64,000 nucleotides of DNA, taken from positions 7,377,501-7,441,500 of the forward strand of contig WPIO01000012.1 of the NCBI GenBank assembly GCA_009760855.2. Direction: 5' to 3'. The translations under genes and the position numbers were made by a program. This stretch comes from Cristatella mucedo (taxonomy: Eukaryota > Bryozoa > Phylactolaemata > Cristatellidae). Below are positions 1-12,255 of this stretch, in pieces (positions within the stretch are counted from its first letter, which is position 1; each line of letters begins with the position of its first letter). The notes below the pieces were generated by a model. It did not search any database and was not told the DNA's origin. It saw only the letters and a program-made list of their open reading frames with translations.

Positions 1-1330
1 TGATCAAACTTCTGATTTCGCGGCATTCCCAGAATCCAAATTCTCTAGAAAAAAAGACTGCAAAAACCACTTTTACCACTCAAAGGTACCAACATTATGT
101 CTCATTTGTGAAGCTAAATATGGGCGGAGTGAAGAGCGAGTAAAGGTTACATTTGATACGGAGATTTTGTAGACTGAAATTTGATTCCGTTCGCAAGTTC
201 TTAAGTAAGGTATCCCATTGTGCGGCAAGAAGTTGGGCCGACAAGTGACAGGGTATTGCTTTGCAGATCATTTTCTTAGGCATTCGCTAACAGAATCTCG
301 TGATTTTGTACTTACTCTACAGAAAAGCGCTTGCAAAATGCAATCATTATTTGAGCTTTAAATAACTGACCTGGGGTGGATCTTGATTGTATGCTATGTA
401 TGGGACACGAGAAAAATGGAGAACGAGCAAAGGGGCGAAACTTAGACGGCTAGCTGGAGAGAAGAGCACAGCGTGTAACCAGGCTGAAACGCAGCTTGTA
501 GCATTACTGTACATCTAAAAACTGGATGATCAACAGTGGCCTTCAGAAAACATAATTCCGTTCTAGGCACTTTGTTTATACTGTTAAGAAAGCGTGAACG
601 TGTGAGCCTAACGTGCCAACGGCTCCGAGCGCAAGTGCACTCACGAGCTCATATTACTTAGTTAATAATTTCACGTTGGGACACATCGGTATAAATGGAA
701 GACGATTTTCACCAAGTGGCAGACAGATGCTAATTGCTCATAATCATAATAATAGGTCACTTCTGTAGCTTCCCAAGAGAATTAAATCTCTATACGGGCG
801 CTGTACAACTCCCAACAGTAAAATCAATACCCGGATTTAGTACCTTCACGATAACAAGCATCTGGAAGCACACAAGAATCGTGCTTGGGCATGCTAAAGC
901 GAAATGAAGACACCCAGTGTCAGCGATTATTAAGACCTCTGGCTAACAACTTGCATCTTATCATGCTCAGATAGGCATACAAAGTATACCAAATAAATAA
1001 AGGTAAGTTCAGTGGAGTGAAGGGAATAACTGAGCAAGCTGAGCGGAACAGGTGCGTCTTCATGTAAGAATTACAAGATGCAAGGTCGATACAGTGGGCG
1101 ACCGTAGCCAGAAGCAAGCTCCAGACTTGCGATGCACGACGTGCACATGGCTGGATTGCTAAAGGATTTTCGTTTCGTGCGAACTACGGCGGAAAAAATA
1201 GATGGCGAGGAGCAGGTGGTGTGAGCACATTGAAGGATCGAGGAGGTCGGATGCGTAGACCTTTGGCGAAAATTGAAGTGACCTGTTGGCCACACTGAGG
1301 ATCTTGAGATAGATTTTATGTTTAATAGAG
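1..1330. other. Non-coding stretch, no gene recognised
   Basis: No convincing frame or domain. 1000-1330 may hold a very degraded antisense repeat; I could not assign it. Confidence 0.5.
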
Positions 1331-1643
1331 TGTGGTTTGATAATATGCAGGCCGGTACCGCTCCTTTCATAAACAGCTGTTGGGAGCATCGTCGAGAGGG
1401 GCCTGTACACAGCTGTGGTCAGCTTCTAATGAGGGCGTAGACACAGGCCGATAACCCGCTGGTGAACAGATGGTGGACTCACCATCGGGGTCGGTTAATG
1501 CACAGCCGTGGTCGAGGAGAGGGCACTCGAGTGGGAGAGAGGGGCGAAGGAAGTCGTGCTCCGCTCTGCTCTGCGAGTCGTGTAATAAATTGTTTGTGTT
1601 GGTCCTGTGCCAGCGTTCTGTGTGCTGTGCGAACCGAACCACC
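1331..1643 (+). mobile_element. Solo LTR, copy 1
   Basis: Starts TGTGGTT and ends AACCACC (near inverted ends), flanked by perfect 5-bp target duplications TAGAG (1326-1330 and 1644-1648). Contains AATAAA near 1582 on the + strand. Similar to 6340-6732 and 34507-34781. No internal retroelement coding region adjoins it, so it is a solo LTR left by recombination. Confidence 0.8.
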
Positions 1644-1868
1644 TAGAGAGCCATTAAAGCTGGTGACAGAAGCGGTGTGATGTGGCAGCTACACCTTTGG
1701 CGACGGACCATACGAGCGTCTGCGTTTTGAACCAATGTCGGACTATTAAGAGCACTGGGCGGCAGTCCTGAGTAAAGTGCTATGTTCTTAGGGCGAATAC
1801 CACTAAGAAATATACATTCAAAAATAGTAATTTTCAAAGAGCGGTACAGAGAGTCAAGCAGTAGCTCC

Positions 1869-1869
1869 G

Positions 1870-1901
<32 letters not shown>
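1869..1901. repeat. (AG)n microsatellite
   Basis: Pure AG dinucleotide run. Confidence 0.95.
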
Positions 1902-1904
<3 letters not shown>

Positions 1905-2019
1905 AAGCAATATTTCCGGAGAGCTTGCGTGCGCGTGTCGCAGGGCGGCTGGCCTGAAATACCAAGTCTATGGAACTAGGGTGCGTCGGAGCGGGACCAC
2001 TGCTGATTTATAGCAGAAA

Positions 2020-2085
2020 TATAATAATTCATTTATATAGCGCCCCAAGAGAACTTAACAAGCTCGAAAATTGTCAATCGAGTTC
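2020..2085 (-). mobile_element. SINE-1 3' tail fragment
   Basis: Reads TTTATATAGCGCCCCAAGAG, the reverse complement of the SINE-1 tail, without the tRNA-like head. Confidence 0.5.
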
Positions 2086-2416
2086 GTAAGCTGAAAGCAG
2101 AAGGGCTTGGCAGTGCAGGAAACATGTCGTCAAGTACCTTTCCAGATGCAGCACATTTCGATCATTTCAAGCTATCCAGCAGCAACCAAGGATTCAACAA
2201 GCATTAAAGCCAGAAAATGCATGCAGTCGCACAGTACACGCTCGAGAATTACCAATCAAGCAAAATCGGAGAAGAACTAAGCGCAGTATTCCTACACGTT
2301 CGTCGGCGTTCTGCCAAACTCCAGCGCTAGATCAACTATTTTATTTGGATCAAGTCTGTGAACTTAGGCGGAAAGGAAAGACTGGCATGATAAAATCAAC
2401 AATCGGTTACATTATG

Positions 2417-2548
2417 GCCGAGCTGGTTTGGTCTAGCGGTTACGGTGTTAGCTCCGAAGAAGGTCCGGCTAAAGTCGTGGGCTCGAAGCCTGAGACATAT
2501 GGGATACGCCTAAATAGAGATTAAGTTCTCTTGGGGCGCAATACAATG

Positions 2549-2552
<4 letters not shown>
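2417..2552 (+). mobile_element. SINE-1, tRNA-derived
   Basis: tRNA-like head with an A-box-like TGGTCTAGCGGTTA and a B-box-like GTGGGCTCGAAGCC, followed by AGAGATTAAGTTCTCT and GGGGCGCAATACAA, the tail shared with LINE-A. A TA microsatellite grows from its 3' end. Confidence 0.8.

Positions 2553-2605
<53 letters not shown>
2553..2605. repeat. (TA)n microsatellite
   Basis: Pure TA run at the SINE-1 tail. Confidence 0.95.
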
Positions 2606-2608
<3 letters not shown>

Positions 2609-4344
2609 TAGAAAAAGCCCCGCTTAGCTTTTTTCTATTTCAATGCGACGATAAACCTCTGCATAAGAGACCAAACAAAACGCCGTTTATTTGGTCGTAA
2701 GGTGGCATATCCTAAAGTAGTTTAGGCCGCCGTAGAATATTAAAAAGAGCCAAAATAAAAGCATGACATAAGAATAGTTGAATTTACCTACCGTAAAAAC
2801 CTACCCGAATGGGGTGAATAATATGAACCTATAGGTTATGCGTCTGTGTGGTTGTAAGTTCTGTAACCGATTATATTTCACCTAGAAATAGATTTAATTC
2901 TAGCTGCGGGCTATATATCTGTACATTTTTTGTTATTATTATTATCATTCTAAAGCCTGATGGCTTGAGAAAGTGCCGAAAGCCAAGCATGATTACCTTG
3001 ATTGAGATTTTAGTTTGACACGAAAATTGAAGCTGGCGAGAGAAAAAGGGCAACGATAGTTGCTGGTATGAAACTTGTCTAAAAAATCAAAGCGTGCGTC
3101 CTGTGTAGTCTCCTATGCGTAGCAACAACAGAAGTAGACAGAGACGAAAATGCACAAATAATAATAATAATAAACAAATGCCTCTCACTGGAAAAGAGGA
3201 GTTTTGGCTCGATAACAACTACAACACTTTTCAGCCCCACGTCCAGCAGTCTGGGCGAAAAGCAAAGGCTAGCGCTACGTCTCACGGATACACCCACGGA
3301 CTTGCACTGTCCACGCTGGCCGCTAAAAAAAAACCACGCCCCGGAGTCATCGTGAGAGAACGAAGCTGACGTATTAGAATACATTTTGCAGGGTGGTTAC
3401 ATTATGTTACATAAGACTTCTATGCATAAATTAATCAATTAAACTATACACACAAAAACGATTATTCCGTTGGAACCAATACAATCTACGAAACAACAGC
3501 TCACCAGTAATCTTTAACATATTACAACTGAATTAGTGCAATAATCAAGCAAGCGTCTTCTGTACACTTCAACTAACAAGTCCTCTAGCACAGTACTTCC
3601 TGTTGGATTTTGTTTTCTCTAAAAAGACAGAATTTAATTTAGGGTGAGATTTTTTCTAGCTATTCTTAAAATGCAGAGGCCATGTCATGTTTAGAGTAAG
3701 TAAGCTTCCATAAATTAGCCTTTGTGATGAAATCGCGTCTGCAAGCTGCCGTGACTGCCAGGGATCGGCGTTGAAACGGGGTAGATGCTAATTGTTAAAA
3801 AACCTAGAGCCAGCGACCCGCTTTTTCTCTATATCTTCGAGCTTACTCCTATTGCATCTGTATAGCATTGCTGTTCGTGAGACATTCTAACCGCTCTCAA
3901 ATCTCCTACAGAACTTCAGGCGTAATCTAGAGCTGCCATTATAACCCGGTGCACCTTTACCGTTTGTGGAGGAACTTGGACCGTGGGTATGCCCCGGCTG
4001 CACCCGTGCCAGAGAAATTTGAAAACTTACGTAGGATTAATCAATTGTATGAATGCTCAAGATCCTACTTAATAATAGACTATCCATAATGTAAATATCA
4101 GTACAGGCAATTATATTCCGGCGCAATAATTTAACACAGTTTAATGCTGTTTATTGTGTCAAATGCATACTTTTTATGCTAGGTACTTCATAATACAAGT
4201 ATAGACTTCAAAAGAATTTTTAATTTACTGTTATTGAAAACCATTTAATTTGGCTTGTCAGTATAAATTGGTACAACTCAAACAAATTCCCGTAACTATA
4301 TTAGTTCTCCTATAAAATTAAATGTAGTGCATGGCTTTACTGAC
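2606..4344. other. Non-coding stretch, no gene recognised
   Basis: Short frames on both strands at 3079-3384 overlap each other and lack domain features, including an AAT run read as poly-Asn. I see nothing assignable. Confidence 0.5.
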
Positions 4345-4742
4345 TCAAATCGTATACCTAAACCAAAGAAGAACCTTCTATCCTTCGGAGACCGCGCCTT
4401 TAGTTCGAATGCTCCCGAAGCCTGAAACTTACTCCCGACTGAGGTCACGACATACCCTGCTTGATAAGATTCAAAATGAGGCTAAAAACGCTACTATGAC
4501 TCAGAAAATTTTGTGGGACCTTGTCATTTGTCGTGTATGTGCTTTTGCATGCTGATACTGTGCATGCTACCATTAACCATATTTGCATTTGACAGTACGA
4601 ATGTTATTTCTAACAATAGTAAGCTTCTTAAAATCTAGATGTTAGCACTAACCATTTGATCATGCTTTCTTGACAGCATATGTAAAAGTGCCACGAAAGA
4701 GATTGAGCTCTCCAAGGACGCTGTACAAATGTATTATTGTTG
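4345..4742 (+). mobile_element. LINE-A 3' fragment (degenerate)
   Basis: Carries the family signatures TTCGGAGACCGCGCCTTTAG, GCTGATACTGTGCATGCTAC and AAGAGATTGAGCTCTC before a TATTATT tail. Frame is broken. Confidence 0.75.
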
Positions 4743-5224
4743 CGTGTGAAATGCATTTTAGTAATTCCATTGGAACTGCATAAACATAGCCATTATTATT
4801 CGTAATTGATTGGATTCACATGCTCAATATTTTTGAATTATTTTATATGATTATAAGCCATATTCTGGCTTTAAGAAAAATACTGCTTGTTCTCCGATAA
4901 ACTTAAAGAAGTCCGCAAATCTGTGATAACAGCTATTTTTTAAAAGCATCGGATATTCAACCGAAAGCTACTCAAAAAGCCACCAGCGTAATCCATCACC
5001 AGCGTAGCCAACCCTGAGAAACTCACAACGAACAGTACGAACAGTATTCTATCGTCGCCTTCTCTTGTTGCTTGAGAAATTTCTTGTTACAGTAGTCGGT
5101 TTTGTAAGATGGAGTAAATCCATGCGTTTTAGACATCATGTCTGGATTATTGGAACTCTCCACTGCAGGTCATTCTGACGGATCAATACATAGCTTATAC
5201 ATGGTGGTTGAATAGACAGCCAGA
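4743..5224. other. Non-coding stretch, no gene recognised
   Basis: AT-rich, no feature found. Confidence 0.4.
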
Positions 5225-5665
5225 CTTCTCTATTGTAACTGTGCAATTGCAGCACCACAATACTTGTATTCACACGGTACTGGCATCAAGTCTCGCAAGG
5301 ACAGGGCGAGTTTTACTGGGGACAGTTTTCTACAGCGAACTCAAAGAATATGTGGCTTTTGATCCGAACACGTTAGCAAGCAGACTTAATCTCACTCACA
5401 GGACAAAGAGAAAGTGAAAAACACAGCTGCATCAGGAGATGAGTCAAGGAAGTGTGTATCATGAGTAGCATGGATCTAGTAGCTCAGGACGGCCGGAAAG
5501 GATGTGCCACGCTCATCAGCGGGAAAGAATATGTCGTCGAGTAAGAATTGCGGAAGTGAGTTTCAAAGTCTCGGATCTGTAGAGCAAAAGCTTCTGTCGC
5601 TAATGATCTGTATCGCTTGTGACAGTCCTTGGAACGATCTGTCGTCGGGCTGGGTAGCCAGACCA
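5225..5665 (-). mobile_element. LINE-B 3' fragment, antisense
   Basis: Matches the antisense pattern seen at 7244-7600 and 33325-33660 (for example GTAAGAATTGCGGAAGTGAG and GAGCAAAAGCTTCTGTCGCT). Includes the 3' end of a degraded reverse-transcriptase frame. Confidence 0.7.
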
Positions 5666-6074
5666 AGCAAAGAGTCTCCTGACTCCAACACCAAGTACTT
5701 TATTCCAAGCCACGCCGGCCACACCCAGTCTACACACACTAGACGGCTGCCGGCGTCGGGGGATCTAGCCCTTCACTTGTATATATAGTCCTGCTGTTGA
5801 ACTCCTTCGGCAGCCCTTATATCCCATGCAGGCCTTTAATTTTCGCACTGTCGGGCCATTGTTCATTCCGAACCCGCCCGACAGCTGGCGGCAGTTTGTG
5901 GTAGATGTGTGTCCCGACAGATTCCGCCAATGCATGGATTTGGGCAGGAATGCCGAGTCATCTGTCGAGCCATCGTCTGCCCTTCCACCGCTCGTGAGCT
6001 TGCGGCTGCTTAGGCAGTCCGAGCGCTCGTAGAGTCTTCGCCCAGTGCTCGAAGGCTGCAAAGTCATGCTGTTT
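5666..6074. other. Unassigned sequence between LINE-B and LINE-A fragments
   Basis: Several overlapping short frames on both strands with no recognisable domain. Confidence 0.4.
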
Positions 6075-6893
6075 TTCGAAATCAAACAGTCTCCCAATAC
6101 CTCGTACAAACCTCAAATCCTTTGGAGACCGTGCATTTAGTTCGTATGCTTCTAAAGCCTGGAACTCCCTCCCAACCTGCGTCAAAACATCCCCTGACCT
6201 GAACACATTTAAAAAGAACTTAAAAACACCTATTTAGGACCGCATTTAGTGGGTCACTGTAACTCGTCCTTGATGTGCTTATGCGTGCTGACACTGTGCA
6301 TGCTGCCACTAACCACATTTGCATGCTGACCCTGTACATTGTAGTTCGTATGTACGTATGTATGTATGTATTGTATGCCGGCTCCTGACTTGTGACCTTA
6401 AGGTCAAGGGGGCGTGTAGTTCGTATGTATGTATTGTATGCAGGCTCCTCTGATAAGCCACTGGTGAGCTGTTAGAAGCACCACCGAGAGGGGCCGGTGC
6501 ACAGCTGTGGTCCGCCTGTGATGTGGTATGGACACAGGCTGGTAACCAGCTGGTGGCCAGATGGTGGGTTCATCACCAGGGTCGGCCGGTGCACAGTTGT
6601 GGTCGATGAATCGTCGGAGTCGACCAGGGGACGGAGAGTCGTGTGAGAGTAGGGGCTGAAGGGAGCCGTGCGCTGGGAATAAACTGTCGGTGTTTGGCAT
6701 CGGCTGGCTCTCTGCTGTGCGAACAAACTACATGCATGTCACCCCTAACCATGCTATTAATTTTGTTTGTTTATCCAGCATATTACTCACCATTTAATTG
6801 CATTTCCTTTTGCAGTAAATGTAAAGCGCCTAGAAAGAGATTGAGTTCTCTGAGGGCGCTTTATCAAGTGCACTATTATTATTCCTCAAAAAA
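6075..6893 (+). mobile_element. LINE-A 3' fragment split by a solo LTR
   Basis: 6075-6339 encodes the end of a reverse transcriptase in broken frame; 6733-6893 continues with the 3' UTR, hairpin and ATT tail. The LTR at 6340-6732 lies in between, flanked by TACAT/TGCAT. Confidence 0.85.
6340..6732 (+). mobile_element. Solo LTR, copy 2, inserted in LINE-A
   Basis: Ends TGTAGTT and AACTACA are perfect 7-bp inverted repeats. Flanks TACAT (6335-6339) and TGCAT (6733-6737) are a 5-bp target duplication with one change. AATAAA occurs near 6680. The first ~75 bp are duplicated internally (TGTAGTTCGTATGT at 6340 and near 6416). No coding interior. Confidence 0.85.
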
Positions 6894-7243
6894 GCGAAGG
6901 AATCGAACGGTTAATTTAATATCCATAGAGGACCTGAGGGTACGAGGAGCTGAAACTGGTGTATGCAGTTTAATTAGGCGTGAAAGAGACAAGCCACGAC
7001 GGACCTTGCAGGTCAGAGTAAGAACTTTGCTCTATATCCATTGATCGGCCGGAAATGATCGAAGCTCCGTCAGCAAAGGAACATGGCTGAACCTCGAGGA
7101 TTTGTTAACTGGCCTTTAGCCATAGTTGTCATCAACTACAAGGCTTAGTGACTGTTTTTGGTGGCTCAACCAAATTGAATTACAAAAATCCGGCCGAGAT
7201 AGTAACAGGGAGTTAATACAGCTTTTAGTTAGCCACCATGGTA
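6894..7243 (-). mobile_element. LINE-B fragment, antisense
   Basis: Corresponds to 7600-7915 of the next LINE-B (shared GAGGACCTGAGGGTACGAGG and GCTTAGTGACTGTTTTTGGT types of sequence) but lacks the extreme 3' end, so it is a separate, truncated copy head-to-tail with the next. Confidence 0.65.
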
Positions 7244-10040
7244 TTGTGATGTATCTCTGTCTGTAACTCCATAAAGCCACATCGACTAAGCGGATGTTAG
7301 GCAGGAGAGTTTCTATATCGCACTCAAAACCTAAGCGGCTTTTGATACGGATTCGGTAGCCAAAAGGCTCCATCTCATGCAAGAAAAAGAAAGTGAGAAA
7401 CATAGCTAATTCAGGAGGGCAGTTAAGGAAGTGAGTAGCATGGGAATGGTAGCTCAGACCGGCTGGTAAAGATTGCCTAGTCGGCAACTGGAGAGTAGAT
7501 GTCGTTGCATAAGAATTGTGGAAGTAAGTTTCACAATCTAGAACCTGCCGAGCAAACGTTTCTGGCACAAATGGTCTTTAAGCGGTGAATTAGAACAGTT
7601 AATTTACTTCCCCTAGAGTACCTGAGGGCACGAGGAGGCTGACAAGTTCAGCTAGGTATGAAGCAGCCCAGCCGCGGATGGCGATGTGAATCAGCATAAG
7701 AGTTTTAATCTGTGTCCGTTGATCAACCGGAAAGTCATCAAAGCTCCTTCAGCAAAGCAGACACAAACCTCTGGGATTTATTAGCTACCTGGCAGCAGTA
7801 TTCACCAGCAGCTAGTTATTAACAGCAGTGGCCGAGTGGCTTTCTTTGGTAGCCCAGCCAAAATAAAATAGCAATAATCTAGTCAAGACAGAACCAGGGA
7901 AATTCCTAAATTTTTTGAAAGCCACCGCGGTAGACATTTCTGAGTATTAAATAAGGATAGGACGAGATGGTTCGCTGTGGAGGCAGTCTTCTTTATGAAA
8001 CTTATAAAATTTAGGCAATTGTCAAGACGACACCTAAATTCAAATCATATGGTGACTGTCGCAAGACAGCATCATCTGTTAGAAATGCAAAGCCTCCTAG
8101 TCCATCAAAACGCTTTGGGGTGTCCTACGAGTAGCAGTTCCATTAAATCGTCATGAAGTTTAAGTAAATTTGCCGACGTCCAAGATCAAATGTCTGCAAT
8201 GTAAGTACGCAGTTGAGCAGTCGCTACCGCAAATTCCGACAGTTTAAATTACAAATACAGCTTAGTATTGTCAGCATAAAGGTAACAGCCGATTTGATGG
8301 GCCGGAATCACTTTCTCCAGAAGTTCATTATATACGGAGAACAGCAAAGGACAGAGAACAAAACCTCGTGGGACTCCAACGATGACCGGTCTGGTAAATC
8401 AGGTCTGATTACTAAACGACATGGATTGAACACGATAAGGCAAGTACGATTTACATCACGCCAGTGCCTCGTCAGCCAGAGAGATAGTTGTTTTCATCTT
8501 TCAAGTAGGATATCGTGATCAATAATGTCGAACGCAGCTGATAGAGCCAGTAGAACCACGGCAGTGACGTTGCCGTCGTCGTTGCTGCGTAGGATGTCAT
8601 TGTTTACACGTGTTATCTTCTTAGGGAGAACTAGCACTAAGAAAATACAAATTCACAAGCAGTAAGTTTTAATGAGGAACAGAGCGCCAAACAGTAGCTC
8701 CGGAGAGCGTGTGTGCTCTTTGCATGGAGGTCGGCCTGAAATACCAAGTCTACCGTACATAGATGCGTAGGGGCGGGGCCACTGCTAATTAACGGCAGTA
8801 GCAGCCCAAACTGGAGGTCTGCCTCCTGTATTGCCCATTCTGGTAGTGCCTGAAGGCTTGAATAGCCGCCACACGAGGTTCGCCCCGTTTGTGCACTCCG
8901 CAAAGGCTTCGTCAACCACCACACGTTGCTGTGTGATAGCTGGCAATGCAACAACACGGAGAAGAAAAGTTTCAGAGCAGTGGTTTCGCTTGAATCCAGA
9001 CTAAACTTTCTCTGAAAATTCATTCTTTTTGTAATGCGTGCTACAAGCTGCTTAGTGACAATCTTTTCAAGAAGCTTTGACAAAAATGAAGAAAGGAAAC
9101 AGGGCAATAGTTTGCTGGGACCTCTGAATCAACACAGGCTTTTTAAGCATAGATCAAACGATGGTCGATTTGAAGGGCTTGGGTACAGCCTCGTTATCCA
9201 ACGAAGCATTAGCAATCTCAGTTAAGGCTGAACTAAGTTTGTCAGCCAGAGAAGACCGCAGAGGGGATGCTATATGGTATTTAGAAGACGAGCTCTTTTC
9301 GCTAGACTTGATTAGGGTAGCTACATCGTATGCATAAACCTCGGAAAATCTGTTAACTAAGGTCACAGTTTGTGATTAAACAATTGCTTTAATAGGATGG
9401 GCTTTAGGAAGGTACGAACGTGCGTAGCTTTTTCAACGAAAGCGGTAAAACTGGTCGACCGAGGAGTTAATGTCTGGGTAGTGACATCTCTCAGAGTCGG
9501 CAAGCAAATTTTTTAACCATCTAATAAATCTATTTTAGGTTCGACAGGCACGATATCAGTTTTCGAGTGAAAAAAGAAGCCCTGGCTTTTCTAAGCTTCC
9601 GGCTGTAGACTCGGAGGAAGTCGGAAATTGGCTAGATCGTCATCCAACCCAGACTTCTTATAGCTGTGTTCAAGTCTGCCCTTAACACAACGCATATTTT
9701 GAGGTTGTTTGAATAATTGAAAGAAATCTCTACGACTCTGTAGACGGACATAATGTACTGAAGCATGCTCGTTGGGGCCCTCCTAAGCTTCAGTTTCAAT
9801 GCACCAGTGAAGGTATCGAGGCTGTCGGCCGAGTCTGGCTACAGATCAAGAAGATCTGCCTGACAGACGGGTTTCAAAAGTTTCTCCGGGTCAATGCTTT
9901 TTAAGTTGCGTTGCTGGACAAACTCGATGTTACCCTGCACGTACAACGGATTAAAAACAGTAAACGAGACTGAGCAATGATCCGAGATGGTTAGTGGGCA
10001 TACAACAAGGTCAGCGGGGCAGACATCCTTAGTAATAACG
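7244..10040 (-). mobile_element. LINE-B, long antisense copy (L2/CR1-like)
   Basis: Read on the minus strand it runs from the end of an endonuclease domain (SDHCSVSF, near 9970) through reverse transcriptase (LSKLLEKIVTKQLVA, about 9090-8980; RT palm remnants about 8400-8200) to the RT thumb and a 3' end at about 7244 with TGGAGTTACAGACAGAGATA. Frameshifts and stops throughout make it a pseudogene. L2/CR1-type non-LTR assignment is from the RT motifs. Confidence 0.75.
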
Positions 10041-10301
10041 AGTAGACAGTAAGACAGTAGCTCTTATGTGTTTACACTATCGTCTTTTCTCCTAAATCAA
10101 CGCTGATCTTTTGCTGATTTCCCTTTGCCTTGGGTTACTACGTCATTACATTGTGGGGAGGAGCCTAATCGGCCAATTGTCAAGAATGTGAATGCTTCTA
10201 CCTGTTGCATATACGTGTTCAGTTGTACCAGCCGACCAATCCAATCTCCGGAGCGTTTCGTCTACGCGCCGCGACCGAAACAATGGTTTGACTGGCGCTA
10301 G
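10041..10301. other. Unassigned sequence
   Basis: No feature recognised. Confidence 0.4.
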
Positions 10302-10370
10302 TAATAACAATAATAATACACTTAATAAAGCACCCTCTGAGAACTCAATCTCTTTCTGGAAGCTCGAGTT
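10302..10370 (-). mobile_element. LINE-A 3' tail, antisense
   Basis: AATAATAATACACTTAATAA, then AAAGCACCCTCTGAGAACTC and AATCTCTTTCTGGA, the reverse complement of the LINE-A terminal hairpin. Confidence 0.7.
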
Positions 10371-10939
10371 ATGTCAGTAGTTCAGAGAATTTCCCTGAAT
10401 ATGGGATATATATGCATGATAGCTACGGCTTTATTCCCTTCTACACAGAAGTCACTGCGAGTCTGTGTGTGGAATGCACCGACACGATCGTAGCAGCGCA
10501 CATTACTTAAAACGATACACTCTCCCAAAAAGCCATCCTCCATCTTTAAATTCATTATCTTTCTATTCTTCTCATACTAATTAGAAATGAAGACTACAGC
10601 GGCGAACTCATTTCTGCGGGTGCTGGCCTGGCGGCTTCTAGAGGGGGGCGGGAAGTCGGTCGGCAGTCAATGTTTTCAGAATCTGTAGTGCAAACGCCCA
10701 AACTAGGAAGGAAGTAGAATGCGGAAGCAAAATGGCAAGTCGATAAAGTAAACCTATGGTTCGGCTGTGATGGCTCCAATAAGTCCGTAAAGTCTCCAAT
10801 TGCGAATGACTGAACGTTCACGGTCTTCGTACCGGTAGCTGACCCAAGTAGGTGAAGGTCAGAGGTAAAGCGAAAGGCGGATCAGAATGGGTTAAATGGC
10901 CGCACAGCTACTATCCGGATGTGGAATACAATCGTCCAT
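10371..10939. other. Non-coding stretch upstream of the CpG-rich segment
   Basis: No coding or repeat feature recognised. Confidence 0.4.
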
Positions 10940-12112
10940 GACCTAGATACGCCCACCGCGGTTAACGGAAATGCTCCTGTTGTGGTTTACGTTCACGCTG
11001 GCTGGCTTTGGCTCTTAAATTAGTTCGCAGCGCTCCTCGCCGACTCTTTTGCGGCTCTGTACCTATCGTGGTGTCGCTGCCGCAATTAGTTTTACGCGAC
11101 TGAAATTGCAAAAGAATGCCTACCATTCCGCTCGACCTAGTGGGGCTTACTTGTAGCCCGGCTCGGCTCGGCTAGCCAGCACATTCGCGCGCGCGCGTCT
11201 CGACAGCTGTTGTCTTATGAACCGCAGGGCTGCTGTTTCGCAGCAGGCCTGAAAGCGGCCGGTCGCCGTGCGTAGACCAGTGGCTGCAGGCGCCGTCGCG
11301 GGGGACGCGAGTCCTTGGGTCATGTCGCAGGCGGCGGTGTGCGTTGCCGTGCTGATCGTCGTCGCGGCCGCTTGGTGGGCCGCCGGTCGCCGAGGTGCGT
11401 AGGTGATGGCGGTTGCGACGAGCGCGCACGCCAGAGCCGAGCGGGCGGCGGTGGCGGCGTTAAGACCCCACCATTGTGACCCCGATATTAATTTGCCGCC
11501 GTATAACCCCGCCCTCTCTGACGTGTCATCGTCAGCGTCTACCGATCGGTCTCCGTGTCTGTAGATCTCGGACCTAGCGGCCGACTAACACCCGCTGGAC
11601 GTCGCGGTATGGCTGAACGCAAGTAAGCGCCGACGGCTCTCACAGCGAGGCAGTTCCCTCGGACCGCAGACCCGCGGCGCTGGGCTTCGACCTGCACTCG
11701 GGAGGCAAGCGCACGCCTGATTAGGCTCGGCCTCTTGCCTTGGCACCGAGTGACCTGAATTGTTAGACTTTGCGCTCGCTTTACCTCGGAGCTGCAACTA
11801 GAACGGGTCCGAAACTTCTTGCAACCGCGTCAGCACTTGCTGCACGCTCGGAAATCGAGCACCGACCGATTCAGCGAAGTTCGAATTCATCTTGTAGGTC
11901 GCCCTGCTGCTTGCGAGCCCCCTCTCAGCTCCGAGCGAGCGGCCCAGTGCTGCTTCGCGACCGGTATCCAGTGCTCACGTGTTAGGACCTGCAGCCTCTT
12001 CCGTAGAGTTCACTGCCTCTGCACAGGTGGCAGCTCCAGTAGCACCATCCTAGCTAGCCGTCCATCGCTAGCCGTGTGTTAGCCGACTACCAGCAGCCAG
12101 CGACAGCTAAGA
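10940..12112. promoter_or_regulatory. CpG-rich segment, likely promoter/5' leader of EndoU copy 1
   Basis: Base composition changes sharply to GC- and CpG-rich, with runs such as CGCGCGCGCG near 11188, against AT-rich surroundings. It ends at the putative signal-peptide ATG. Open frames on both strands here look like by-products of high GC. No TATA box recognised. It could instead serve a divergent gene to the left, of which I see no trace. Confidence 0.45.
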
Positions 12113-12162
12113 ATGGTCCGTGGGGTTACAGTCTTACTGTTAGTATTAATCTCCACAGTTTT
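12113..12162 (+). CDS. Putative first coding exon of EndoU copy 1 (signal peptide)
   Basis: An ATG at 12113 opens a short frame reading MVRGVTVLLLVLISTVLF before a stop. It has the basic-then-hydrophobic pattern of a secretion signal and sits at the 3' edge of a CpG-rich segment. Exon 2 needs two bases carried over. Donors at 12138/12139 (GTTAGT, better) and 12162/12163 (GTTTTA, poor) both satisfy this phase and would join to ATAVAHFDEEL of exon 2, giving proteins of 288 or 296 residues. Secretion is known for EndoU relatives such as PP11. The exon is inferred from phase, position and hydrophobicity only. Confidence 0.42.
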
Positions 12163-12255
12163 GTTTTAAGAAGCCTGTTACCCCGGTGGCTTGGTTTGCG
12201 GTGGTCCATGTTCCTGCTGCCCTGAAGGCATTCGGCAGCGATTGGTGAGTGGCCA

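Noticed and set aside
2417-2490. tRNA gene
   Set aside because: Only A- and B-box similarity. No full cloverleaf; repeated with a LINE-like tail, so a SINE.
3079-3384. Opposed frames of 84 and 101 residues
   Set aside because: They cover each other, include a poly-Asn run from an AAT repeat, and show no domain.
11172-12082. Several overlapping open frames of 70-87 residues
   Set aside because: High GC removes stop codons on all frames. No domain, no consistent codon use.
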